A stretch of 38,079 bases of DNA from the NCBI GenBank assembly GCA_022705135.1, contig JAKJFA010000008.1, positions 1 through 38,079 of the forward strand, read 5' to 3'. The translations under genes were made by a program, and so were the position numbers. The notes beneath the pieces are model-generated. The model worked only from the letters and a program-made list of their open reading frames with translations. It was not told the origin of the DNA and searched no databases. Position 1 is the first letter of the stretch, and each line of letters starts with the position of its first letter. The stretch comes from Pseudomonadota bacterium (GTDB taxonomy: Bacteria; Pseudomonadota; Gammaproteobacteria; Burkholderiales; Rhodocyclaceae). Below are positions 13,937-21,761 of the stretch, piece after piece.

Positions 13937-16612
13937 TTAGGGCGCGAGATTTTGAGTGGGCTTTTGCAGCAGAGCCTCAAAATCGGTGGCTGGTACGGCC
14001 GGGCTGAAGAGGAAACCCTGGAAGGCTGAACAGCCGTTGCGAACCAAAAAGTTGCGTTGCGCCTCGTTTTCGACGCCCTCGGCGATGACGCTGAGGCCGA
14101 GGTTGTGCGCCATGCCGATGATGGTTTGAACGATGACGGCGTCCCCCGCATTGATGGCAATGTCACGCACGAAGGACTGATCGATCTTGAGCTGGTCGAG
14201 CGGCAGGCGCTTGAGGTAGGACAGCGAGGAATAGCCGGTGCCGAAGTCGTCCATGGAGAAGCCGACCCCTGACGATCTCAGGGCATGCATTTTGTCGATT
14301 GAAGTGGCGATGTTGTCGAGCACCAGGCTCTCGGTCAGTTCGATCTTGAGTCGAGCCGGGTTGGCGCCGCTGGAGGCGAGGGTGGCGCGCACGATGTCGA
14401 CAAAATCGGCCTGGCGGAACTGGCGGGCGCTGACATTGACGGACACCTGCAGCTCCCGGGTGAGCGGGTCTTGTTCCCAAACTTTGAGTTGGGCGCAGGC
14501 GGTCTCGAGCACCCATTGGCCGATCGGAACGATGAGGCCCGTGTCCTCGGCCAGCGGGATGAACTGGGCGGGAGAAATCATGCCGCGCTCGGGATGTGGC
14601 CACCGGATCAGGGCTTCCGCCCCAAAGATGCCGTTTTCCTGGCTGATTTGCGGCTGGTAGTAGAGACATAGTTGCTGGCTGGACAGGGCACGGCGCAGTT
14701 CAGCTTCGAGGCTGGTACGCGCTTCCAGATTGGCCTGGATTTCGGGGTCGAAAAAGCGCACGGCATTGCGTCCGGCAGTTTTGGCCCGGTATACGGCCGA
14801 ATCGGCACGCTTGAGGAGTTCCTCTTCGCTTTCCGCTTGGCCGGAAAAGAGGCTGATGCCGATGCTGGCGGTGCCCTGGTGGCTGTAGGCGCCGAGCTGG
14901 CAGGGAAGGTTGATGGCCTGCAAGATTTTTTCGCCCACCGCCTCGGCCTGGGCTGCGGCCTCCTCGCTATTGGCATTGAGGTCTTCCAGCATGACGACGA
15001 ACTCATCACCGCCCAGGCGGGCGATGGTGTCGTCGGCGCGCATGCTGCTGCGCAGACGTTCAGCCACCTCCTTGAGAAACAAATCGCCGGCCGCGTGTCC
15101 TTTGGTTTCGTTGAGGGTTTTGAAATCGTCCAGGTCGATGAAGAGCAAGGCGCCGTGCCGGTTGCGCCGATGGCTGGCGGCCAGCGCCTGGCGCAGGCGG
15201 TCGGTGAGTTGGTGGCGGTTGGGCAGTTGGGTCAGCGCATCATAGAAGGCCAGCCATTCGATTTCGTCCTGGGCCTGGACGCGTTCGCTGACGTCGCGCG
15301 AGATCAGGATGAAGCGCTGGTCCTGTCCGGGCGGAGTGAGTTTGCGCGCGACCGAAAGCTCGAACCAGCGTTCCCCGGCCGGTACGGCAAGGCGCACCAG
15401 GGTCCCGTGCGAGGAGCCCATTTCGGAGGCTTCCCGCAGGGTGGCCATGACCAGGCTGGCAGCATTTGCCGGCATGACGTCGAAAACGGTGTTGCCGAGC
15501 AGTTTGCCGGGAGGGGCGACGAGAAGATCATTGCGGGTGGCGCGGCAATCCAGGTAGCGGCCATGCAGATCAAGCTCGAAAAGCAGATCGGGGATGGCTT
15601 CCAGCGTGGCGGTCAGTTGGTTGTTGATTTCCTCGGTTTCCTGTTTGGACTGGCGCAGAGAGGCGAGTGCCTCCGATAATTCGCTGGTTTTGCTAAACAC
15701 GCGCAAGTGCAGGCTGTAGTTCCAGACGGCCAGCACGAGGGCGAGGCCCAGAATGGCCAGCAGGAAGATTCCGGCATTGCGCGCCCAGAAATACAGTTTC
15801 TCATTGTGGGTACTTTTGCCCAGCCATTTCTCTTCGATGGCTTGCCGCTCTTCGGCGCTGATGCGTGCAAAACCTGCCTCGACTTTGCTCAGCAGAGCAC
15901 CGTTGCCCTTGAGTACGGCACGGTGAAACTGTCCGGTATAGAGCGGCGGCGAGTGCCGGAATTCCTTTTCCAGGCCGAGTTTGTAGAGGAAGTGGAAGGC
16001 CGGCGGCTCGTCCACGCAAAAAACGCGCACCTGATTATTGCCCGCTGCCCGGATGAGTGTTTCGTAGTTGGAGTAGGGTTTGAGTTCGGTGATTCCCTTC
16101 GCTTGCAGGAAATCGATGCAGGCGTCACCTTCTTTGACGCCGACGGTGAAGCCCTTGAGCGATTCCGGGGTGGCGATGCCATTGATGCTTTTGTGGAAAA
16201 AGATCGGCACCCTGAGGGTGGCGTAGGGTTTGGAATACTCGTAGATGCGGCTGCGCGCTTCGGTGAAGAAGAGGGTGTCGATGACGTCGGCCTTACCGGA
16301 CAAGATGACCTGCTGCGCCTTGGCCCAGTCCATGGCCTGCAGATCGACCCGGATGCCGGTACGGTGTTCCCAGAGCAGCCAGGTGTCGCGGAGGATGCCC
16401 TGCAATGCGCCGCTGGCGTCGCGGAAAATGTAGGGCGGATAGTTGTCGTCCAGGACGACCGTGATGGTTTCGGGTGTTTTCGGCGCCTCGGGGGCGGAGT
16501 CTGCCGCCGCGCCAGTGTTGAGCATGAGGAAAAACAAGGCCAGGCAGACGAAACCGATATGTCTTGAATAAGCGGCGAAGCCAAGGTTGTGATCGAGATT
16601 CGACAAGGTCAT
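13937..16612 (-). CDS. Periplasmic-sensor GGDEF-EAL protein (SBP3-PAS-GGDEF-EAL)
   Basis: A membrane c-di-GMP enzyme with a solute-binding sensor. In the 891-residue chain: signal/anchor (about 18-36), a family-3 solute-binding domain in the periplasm (about 48-268; VVLDDNYPPYIFRD at its start), a membrane helix (about 279-299), a PAS domain (about 330-445), GGDEF (about 450-620) and EAL (about 630-885). The cyclase loop is intact GGDEF (534-538) with RADD (525-528) before it. EAL (666-668), NVSARQF, ELTES, DDFGTGYSS and EGVE are present, so both activities are possible. The ATG at 16612 has GGAGAG upstream. The sensor resembles amino-acid binding proteins but the ligand is unknown. Confidence 0.92.
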   Translation of the reverse strand: MTLSNLDHNLGFAAYSRHIGFVCLALFFLMLNTGAAADSAPEAPKTPETITVVLDDNYPPYIFRDASGALQGILRDTWLLWEHRTGIRVDLQAMDWAKAQQVILSGKADVIDTLFFTEARSRIYEYSKPYATLRVPIFFHKSINGIATPESLKGFTVGVKEGDACIDFLQAKGITELKPYSNYETLIRAAGNNQVRVFCVDEPPAFHFLYKLGLEKEFRHSPPLYTGQFHRAVLKGNGALLSKVEAGFARISAEERQAIEEKWLGKSTHNEKLYFWARNAGIFLLAILGLALVLAVWNYSLHLRVFSKTSELSEALASLRQSKQETEEINNQLTATLEAIPDLLFELDLHGRYLDCRATRNDLLVAPPGKLLGNTVFDVMPANAASLVMATLREASEMGSSHGTLVRLAVPAGERWFELSVARKLTPPGQDQRFILISRDVSERVQAQDEIEWLAFYDALTQLPNRHQLTDRLRQALAASHRRNRHGALLFIDLDDFKTLNETKGHAAGDLFLKEVAERLRSSMRADDTIARLGGDEFVVMLEDLNANSEEAAAQAEAVGEKILQAINLPCQLGAYSHQGTASIGISLFSGQAESEEELLKRADSAVYRAKTAGRNAVRFFDPEIQANLEARTSLEAELRRALSSQQLCLYYQPQISQENGIFGAEALIRWPHPERGMISPAQFIPLAEDTGLIVPIGQWVLETACAQLKVWEQDPLTRELQVSVNVSARQFRQADFVDIVRATLASSGANPARLKIELTESLVLDNIATSIDKMHALRSSGVGFSMDDFGTGYSSLSYLKRLPLDQLKIDQSFVRDIAINAGDAVIVQTIIGMAHNLGLSVIAEGVENEAQRNFLVRNGCSAFQGFLFSPAVPATDFEALLQKPTQNLAP
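13948..13990 (-). repeat. Short duplicated segment, copy 2 (end of GGDEF-EAL gene)
   Basis: Partner of 13503-13545 (35 of 43 positions equal). It encodes the DFEALLQKPTQN end of the GGDEF-EAL protein. EAL proteins commonly end near FEALL, so this is probably the source copy. Confidence 0.6.
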
Positions 16613-16673
16613 GTCTCTCCGTGCCGACCGGGCCGCCAGTTGCTTGCCGGCGCCGGGCTGCGGCTATACGCTG

Positions 16674-16679
16674 ATTGTA
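16674..16679 (-). promoter_or_regulatory. -10 candidate for the SBP3-GGDEF-EAL gene
   Basis: TACAAT on the minus strand, 61 nt before the ATG at 16612, in the 118-nt gap after dedA. No convincing -35 element is seen. Confidence 0.3.
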
Positions 16680-16730
16680 GCCGCATTTTTGGCCCCGTGC
16701 GCTGCATTCAGGACTGGGCCGGGCTGGAGC

Positions 16731-17510
16731 TTATTTGTCCTTGTGCCGGAGTTCGGCGACAAAAGCGGCGATCTTGCCGCGGAAATGGATGAGCACGCCG
16801 AGGACCAAGGCGGCGACGATCCAAGGCTGATAGGTCTTGATGAGGTGGATGATTTCCTTGCCGAAATGACCGACCAGAAAGACCTGGGTTGGAACGCTGA
16901 TGAGGGCCGCCATGCCATCCACGGCGATGAATTTCTGGAAGGGAACATGCAGGAGTCCGCAGGCCAGATGTCCGGGGAAACGGATGCCCGGCATGAAGCG
17001 AAAAGCGCCGGCGGCCCAGGCGCCATAGCGGCTTGTCCATTTCCGGACCTGATACATGCGTTCCTCGGTGAGAATCCGCGCGACGTAGTGCGTTCTTAGA
17101 ATCCGGGGGCCGCAGTATCGGCCAAGCGAGTAAACGATCACATCGCTGCTCAGAACAGCAACAAAGCAGACAAGGGCGGCTGTGGTCAAACGGATGCCTT
17201 CCCCGGCCTCGAGGGTTCCAGGGTAAAGGTCCGGGTGCCGGGCCATGAAGGCGATGAAACCGACCGTGAGCAAAGTGACTTCTTCTGGTACGGGGAGACC
17301 GAAACTGCTGGCATACATCGCGACAAAGACGATGCCGTAGACCAGCCAGGGACGATTGGCGGCCTCGGTCAGGGCGGAAAGCAGGTGGGTTTCGACCTCT
17401 TTCCCGTAGAAGGCCATCGCCAGGATTGCGGTGGCAAGGAGGACCACAATCAAGGCGATTGGCAGCGCATAGCCAATCTGCTTGGCCAGGCCCCGTTTTT
17501 TTGTCTCCAT
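16731..17510 (-). CDS. DedA family membrane protein
   Basis: A DedA/SNARE-associated-family integral membrane protein of the inner membrane. Family members act in phospholipid (undecaprenyl-phosphate or phosphatidylethanolamine) flipping and membrane homeostasis; the substrate here is unknown. The 259-residue product has hydrophobic segments at about 13-33, 56-75 and 113-133 and again near the C-terminus. It also has the family motifs [13 protein letters not shown] and [18 protein letters not shown]. The ATG at 17510 precedes METKKRG; an upstream ATG at 17564 would add 18 residues without family support. The gene is divergent from purT and lies 118 nt before the GGDEF-EAL gene on the same strand. 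Confidence 0.88.
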   Translation of the reverse strand: METKKRGLAKQIGYALPIALIVVLLATAILAMAFYGKEVETHLLSALTEAANRPWLVYGIVFVAMYASSFGLPVPEEVTLLTVGFIAFMARHPDLYPGTLEAGEGIRLTTAALVCFVAVLSSDVIVYSLGRYCGPRILRTHYVARILTEERMYQVRKWTSRYGAWAAGAFRFMPGIRFPGHLACGLLHVPFQKFIAVDGMAALISVPTQVFLVGHFGKEIIHLIKTYQPWIVAALVLGVLIHFRGKIAAFVAELRHKDK

Positions 17511-17604
17511 CCTTACTTCTTTTTGTGCCAAAACGGCCGACAGTGTATCAGGTACGGCCGGCATTTTGGACGGAGGCGACGGACGAGGGGAGGACGCTTT
17601 CCGG

Positions 17605-17613
17605 TGGTATCAT
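17605..17613 (+). promoter_or_regulatory. Extended -10 candidate for purT
   Basis: TGG followed by TATCAT (17608-17613), 30 nt before the purT ATG in the 132-nt divergent gap with dedA. The -35 region is not recognisable. Confidence 0.4.
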
Positions 17614-17642
17614 CGCTCCCGTTTTCACCCGGAGAGTCCACT

Positions 17643-18842
17643 ATGAAAATCGGTACCCCCCTTTCGCCCACTGCGCTGCGTGTCATGTTGCTCGGCTCCG
17701 GCGAACTCGGTAAGGAAGTCATCATTGCCTTGCAACGCCTGGGCGTTGAAGTCATTGCGGTTGACCGCTATGCCAATGCGCCTGGTCATCAGGTGGCGCA
17801 TCGCGCCCACGTCATCAACATGGCCGATGGTGCCGCACTGCGCGCCCTGATCGAGCAGGAAAAGCCGCATCTGGTCGTGCCCGAGATCGAGGCGATTGCC
17901 ACCGATATGCTGCTGCAGGTCGAGGCAGAGGGGCTGGCCGAGGTGATTCCGACTGCGCGCGCCGTCCGCTTGACGATGAACCGCGAAGGCATTCGCCGTC
18001 TGGCGGCCGAGGAGCTGGGATTGCCGACTTCTCCCTACCGTTTTGCCGATTCCCTGGCCGAATTGCAGGCCGCCATCGATGGTGGCATCGGTTACCCCTG
18101 TGTCGTCAAGCCGGTGATGTCCTCTTCGGGCAAGGGGCAGTCGATGGTGCGGACGCCGGAAGAGGTTGCCAAGGCCTGGGATTACGCGGCGGCGGCTGGA
18201 CGGGTGAATCAGGGGCGCGTCATCGTCGAGGGCTTTATTAATTTCGATTATGAGATCACCTTGCTGACGGTGCGGGCGCGCAACCTGGCCGGTCAAGTCG
18301 AAACGTATTTTTGCGAACCGGTCGGACATGTCCAGATCAATGGCGATTATGTTGAATCTTGGCAGCCGCAAGTGATGACGCCGACGGCGCTTGCCAAAGC
18401 GCGCGACATCGCCGGCGCCATCACCGGTAACCTGGGCGGGCGCGGTATTTTCGGTGTCGAGTTGTTCGTCAAGGGCGATCAAGTCTGGTTCTCCGAAGTC
18501 AGCCCGAGGCCGCACGATACCGGCTTGGTGACCTTGCGCAGCCAGCGCTTCTCGGAATTCGAACTGCATGCCCGCGCCATTCTTGGTCTGCCGGTCGATA
18601 CGACGATGACCGAGCCAGGGGGTTCGGCGGTGATCTACGGTGGAATGGCGGAAAAAGGCATCGCCTTCGAGGATATTGAAAAAGCGCTGGCCGTGCCGCG
18701 TACCGACCTGCGTCTCTTCGGCAAGCCAGAATCCTTCGTCAAACGGCGCATGGGTGTCGTTGTGGCCAATGGCCAGGATACGGACGAAGCGCGTCAGCGC
18801 GCCAAACTGGCGGCGTCACTGGTGCGCCCGGTGAAGTCGTGA
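17643..18842 (+). CDS. purT: Formate-dependent GAR transformylase
   Basis: PurT makes formylglycinamide ribonucleotide from GAR, formate and ATP, the folate-independent route for step 3 of purine synthesis. The 399-residue product has the ATP-grasp layout: an N-terminal nucleotide fold ([33 protein letters not shown]), the P-loop-like SSSGKGQSM, the [11 protein letters not shown] segment, and the acidic metal site ([23 protein letters not shown]). The ATG at 17643 follows a GGAGAG site. The frame is open far upstream, but that part is antisense to dedA. Two small genes follow on the same strand after 26 nt. Confidence 0.96.
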   Translation: MKIGTPLSPTALRVMLLGSGELGKEVIIALQRLGVEVIAVDRYANAPGHQVAHRAHVINMADGAALRALIEQEKPHLVVPEIEAIATDMLLQVEAEGLAEVIPTARAVRLTMNREGIRRLAAEELGLPTSPYRFADSLAELQAAIDGGIGYPCVVKPVMSSSGKGQSMVRTPEEVAKAWDYAAAAGRVNQGRVIVEGFINFDYEITLLTVRARNLAGQVETYFCEPVGHVQINGDYVESWQPQVMTPTALAKARDIAGAITGNLGGRGIFGVELFVKGDQVWFSEVSPRPHDTGLVTLRSQRFSEFELHARAILGLPVDTTMTEPGGSAVIYGGMAEKGIAFEDIEKALAVPRTDLRLFGKPESFVKRRMGVVVANGQDTDEARQRAKLAASLVRPVKS

Positions 18843-18868
18843 AAAGCAAGAGGGAATGAGGTGCGTTG

Positions 18869-19087
18869 ATGCGGGAAATCGGCTTCGAACTGCACGGCGA
18901 ACAGGTTGAACTGTGCCATTTGCTCAAGCTGGCAGGCGTGGCGGCGAGTGGCGGGCAGGGCAAGGCGCTGGTGGCCGAAGGGCTGGTGCAGGTCGACGGC
19001 CAGCCGGAATCGCGCAAGACGGCCAAGATTCTGGCTGGCCAACTGGTCGAGTGCCAGGGCGTGCGTATTCGGGTGATCGGGGTTTAA
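18869..19087 (+). CDS. S4-domain RNA-binding protein (YbcJ/YaaA-like)
   Basis: A 72-residue protein made almost entirely of an S4-type RNA-binding fold: LCHLLKLAGVAASGGQGKALVAEGLVQVDGQ, then SRKTAKILAGQLVE. It resembles the YbcJ/YaaA group, which binds structured RNA; a specific target is not known. The ATG at 18869 has GAGG 7 nt upstream. The TAA is immediately followed by the GTG of ylqF with no gap, so the two are probably translated together, which hints at a shared role in ribosome assembly. Confidence 0.82.
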   Translation: MREIGFELHGEQVELCHLLKLAGVAASGGQGKALVAEGLVQVDGQPESRKTAKILAGQLVECQGVRIRVIGV

Positions 19088-19978
19088 GTGGCCGTCCAGT
19101 GGTTTCCCGGTCACATGACCTCGGCGAAGAAGAAGGCGGCCGAGACGATGGCGAATATCGACGTCGTGATCGAGGTGCTCGATGCCCGCCTGCCGGAGGC
19201 CAGCAGCAATCCGATGATTCACGAGCTGCGTGCCTTTCGCCAGCGGCCTTGCCTCAAATTGCTGAACAAGGCCGATCTGGCTGACCCGGAGGCGACCCAG
19301 GCCTGGCTGGAATTTTTCAACGCGCAGCCGGGGGTCAAGGCGGAGGCGATCAGTTGCAAGAAGGCGAGCGATGTGGCGCGCATTCCCAAACTGGCGCAAG
19401 CCCTGGCGCCGCACCGCAACGACAACATCAAGCCGCTGCGCCTGATGATCATGGGCATCCCCAATGTCGGAAAATCAACCCTGATCAATGCGCTGGTCAA
19501 GCGTCGGGTGGCGGCGGTCGGCGACGAGCCGGCCGTCACCAAAAGCCAGCAACGCCTTGATCTGGGTCCGCGCCTGATCCTCATTGACACGCCCGGCATG
19601 CTCTGGCCAAAAATTGCGCATGAACGCGATGGCCATATGCTGGCTGCTAGCCATGCGGTCGGGGTCAAGGCCTACCACGAAGAAGAAGTGGCCGTTTATT
19701 TGGCGGGCTTTCTGCTCACCCATTATCCGGCGCTGTTGACAGCGCGTTACGGCTTGGTCGTCGATGGGCTCGATGCCGTGGGCGCGCTGGAAGCCATTGC
19801 CGCCAAGCGAGGCTGCCGTCTCAAGGGTGGTGCGCCGGATATGGAAAAAGCCTATCTCATCCTGTTGGCCGACTATCGCACCGGCGCCCTTGGCCGCATC
19901 AGTCTGGAGACGCCGACCCTGCGGGCGGCGATGTTGGCCGATGCGCTTGAGGGCGCTGGTCAAGACGCCAAACGATGA
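19088..19978 (+). CDS. ylqF: Ribosome-assembly GTPase YlqF/RbgA-like
   Basis: A circularly permuted GTPase of the YlqF/RbgA family, which matures the 50S subunit. The 296-residue product begins MAVQWFPGHMTSAKK, the family start, from a GTG. GTPase motifs come in permuted order: NKAD (G4, 60-63), then the P-loop GIPNVGKS (123-130), T151 (G2) and DTPG (G3, 167-170). The C-terminal domain (about 180-290) fits the RNA-binding ANTAR-like part of RbgA. RbgA is best studied in Bacillus; the exact role in this organism is inferred. The last 19 nt overlap panE on the other strand. Confidence 0.9.
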   Translation: MAVQWFPGHMTSAKKKAAETMANIDVVIEVLDARLPEASSNPMIHELRAFRQRPCLKLLNKADLADPEATQAWLEFFNAQPGVKAEAISCKKASDVARIPKLAQALAPHRNDNIKPLRLMIMGIPNVGKSTLINALVKRRVAAVGDEPAVTKSQQRLDLGPRLILIDTPGMLWPKIAHERDGHMLAASHAVGVKAYHEEEVAVYLAGFLLTHYPALLTARYGLVVDGLDAVGALEAIAAKRGCRLKGGAPDMEKAYLILLADYRTGALGRISLETPTLRAAMLADALEGAGQDAKR

Positions 19979-20898
19979 TGCCGGCGCTTGTGCTCGTAGG
20001 TTTGTAAATGTGTCCAGGCGAATTCCAGGCGTGGTGTGGCGATTCCCGCCTGTTGCCCGCGCCGGAACATGTCACCCAGGAGATGGTCGCCTTCGGTGGG
20101 GCCGCCGCGTTCGATGTCGCGCAACATCGAGGCGGCGAGTGTTGACTTGGGGTCGATGAGACCGTTCCGGTAGGTCGCCAGTTGTTCCGCCGCCGGGGCA
20201 TGGCCGCTAGCGCCAGCGACTTCGGCACATTCTTGCAGTAGGCCGGTGATGAAGGCTTTGCCGGTTTTGGTGGCAAGAATTTCCCCAACATGGGCGCGCA
20301 TGGCACAGGTGGTGCCAGCCAGGGTGCAGATGTAGACGAACTTGTTCCACATTTCCTGCTCAATATCGTCGGCCAGCGAGAACTCGACCGGTGTGGTGTT
20401 GAGCAAATCGACCAGCGGCGCCAGCCAGGGCGATGGGGGTGATGTGCGGGTGCCGATCATCAGGCGATGGAAGGTGCTGAGGTGGCGGATTTCGCCATCC
20501 GGCTCCAGGTTGAGCGAAACGAAGGCCAGGCCACCCAGGACACGGGCCTTGCCGAAACAGCCATCAAGGATTTCAAGGTGGCGGACACCGTTGAGGAACG
20601 GGACGATGAGGGTTTCCGGCCCGGCGGCGGGTTCGATAGCCGCCAGCGCTGATTCCAGATCGTAGGCCTTGCAGGACAGGAAAATCGCATCGTATTGGCC
20701 GTTCAACTGGTCGCCGGCAGTGACGATGCGGGGCGCGCATTGAAAATTGCCCACCGGGCTTTTGATTTTTAGGCCGTGCGTCCGGAGTTGTTCGGCGCGC
20801 GCCGGACGCACCATGAAGGTGACTTCATGTCCCGCTTGCTGAATCCGGGCACCGTAGTAGCCGCCGATGCCGCCGGCACCGAGGATGAGGAGTTGCAT
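19960..20898 (-). CDS. panE: 2-dehydropantoate 2-reductase family protein
   Basis: Ketopantoate reductases use NADPH to make pantoate for vitamin B5/CoA synthesis. The 312-residue product has an N-terminal Rossmann fold (GAGGIGGYYGA from residue 7), the NGV turn at 103-105, the catalytic Lys in MWNKFVY (K186) and the C-terminal PTEGDHLLGD motif with the substrate-binding Glu (E269). The family has paralogues with other substrates, so the assignment is at family level. It follows birA by 30 nt and is the last gene of a pyc-birA-panE transcript. It converges on ylqF with a 19-nt overlap and no terminator between. Confidence 0.85.
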   Translation of the reverse strand: MQLLILGAGGIGGYYGARIQQAGHEVTFMVRPARAEQLRTHGLKIKSPVGNFQCAPRIVTAGDQLNGQYDAIFLSCKAYDLESALAAIEPAAGPETLIVPFLNGVRHLEILDGCFGKARVLGGLAFVSLNLEPDGEIRHLSTFHRLMIGTRTSPPSPWLAPLVDLLNTTPVEFSLADDIEQEMWNKFVYICTLAGTTCAMRAHVGEILATKTGKAFITGLLQECAEVAGASGHAPAAEQLATYRNGLIDPKSTLAASMLRDIERGGPTEGDHLLGDMFRRGQQAGIATPRLEFAWTHLQTYEHKRRHHRLAS

Positions 20899-20928
20899 TG
20901 TGATCCAAAGTGCGTTGAAAAGGCCAGT

Positions 20929-21720
20929 CTAGCAGGGAGATCCCTTTTTGCGCAGGGAAATTTCGCCGGAAAGAAAGCGCCGGATGCCCTCGGGCGTTGA
21001 AAGGAGCAGGGCGCCGTCTTGGTCAGCACCCAGACAGGCGCCGCTGATTTTCCCGGTGCTGTCGCCGAGGATGTCGACTTGGCGATCCTGCCAGGCATGA
21101 TAGTGCTGCCAGCGCGCTTGCAGGGCAGCAAAGCCTTCGGCGTCGAAATGGTCGAGCGTCGGTGCCAGGGTGGTCAGGATTTTGGCCAGGAGGGTATGGC
21201 GATCAGGCACAGGATGCAGCACAGCATCGAGTCCGCAGGCCGGCTGCGGAAGATCACCGTCTGGTGTGTGCAGATTAAGGCCAATGCCGATGATGGCCAG
21301 GGTGCCGCGCGGGTCGCTGGCCAGTTCAACCAGAATGCCGGCCAGTTTGGTGTCCTGGAACAGAAGGTCATTCGGCCACTTGACACCAACGCCTCGGGCG
21401 CCCAGGGCTTCCAGCGCTTCGGTGACGGCAACGCCGATGGCGAGCGAAAGACCGCACAGGTCGGCAAGCGTCCGGTTGAAGCGCCAAAGCAGCGAAAACA
21501 GCAGTCCTGATTCCGGGGCAGCCGTCCAGGAACGGCCGCGCCGGCCGCGCCCGGCGCTCTGAAAGTCGGCGACCAGCACGGTGCCGGAGGGCGCCCCTTC
21601 GCCAGCCCGGCGCATCAGGACGGTGTTGGTGGAATCGCATTCCTCAATGCTGTCGACGTCAAACCGGCCACGCACCGCAGTGAGCAGCGGTTGCAGTGTG
21701 GCCGGGTCGATGAGAGGCAA
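20929..21720 (-). CDS. birA: Biotin-[acetyl-CoA-carboxylase] ligase, no HTH domain
   Basis: BirA activates biotin with ATP and attaches it to the lysine of biotin carrier domains. The 263-residue product has the catalytic core only: CDSTNTVL (28-35), GRGRRGR (57-63), the KWPNDLL strand (114-120) with KLAGIL, and a C-terminal SH3-like cap. The N-terminal DNA-binding helix-turn-helix of E. coli BirA is missing, so it is an enzyme but not a biotin-operon repressor. The start is TTG at 21720: the frame has a stop shortly upstream, and AGGA lies 7 nt before. The gene begins 41 nt after pyruvate carboxylase, a biotin enzyme it can modify. Confidence 0.93.
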   Translation of the reverse strand: MPLIDPATLQPLLTAVRGRFDVDSIEECDSTNTVLMRRAGEGAPSGTVLVADFQSAGRGRRGRSWTAAPESGLLFSLLWRFNRTLADLCGLSLAIGVAVTEALEALGARGVGVKWPNDLLFQDTKLAGILVELASDPRGTLAIIGIGLNLHTPDGDLPQPACGLDAVLHPVPDRHTLLAKILTTLAPTLDHFDAEGFAALQARWQHYHAWQDRQVDILGDSTGKISGACLGADQDGALLLSTPEGIRRFLSGEISLRKKGSPC

Positions 21721-21761
21721 GGTCTTTTCCTGCAGTATTCACCGCGTTGCGGCGAAAAAAG

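Noticed and set aside
14672..15679. Plus-strand open frame inside the SBP3-GGDEF-EAL gene
   Set aside because: It is a mirror of the GGDEF and PAS coding frame, with no ribosome binding site or recognisable domain.
17511..17564. Longer DedA start at the ATG at 17564
   Set aside because: The extra 18 residues lack family similarity and no ribosome binding site is seen.
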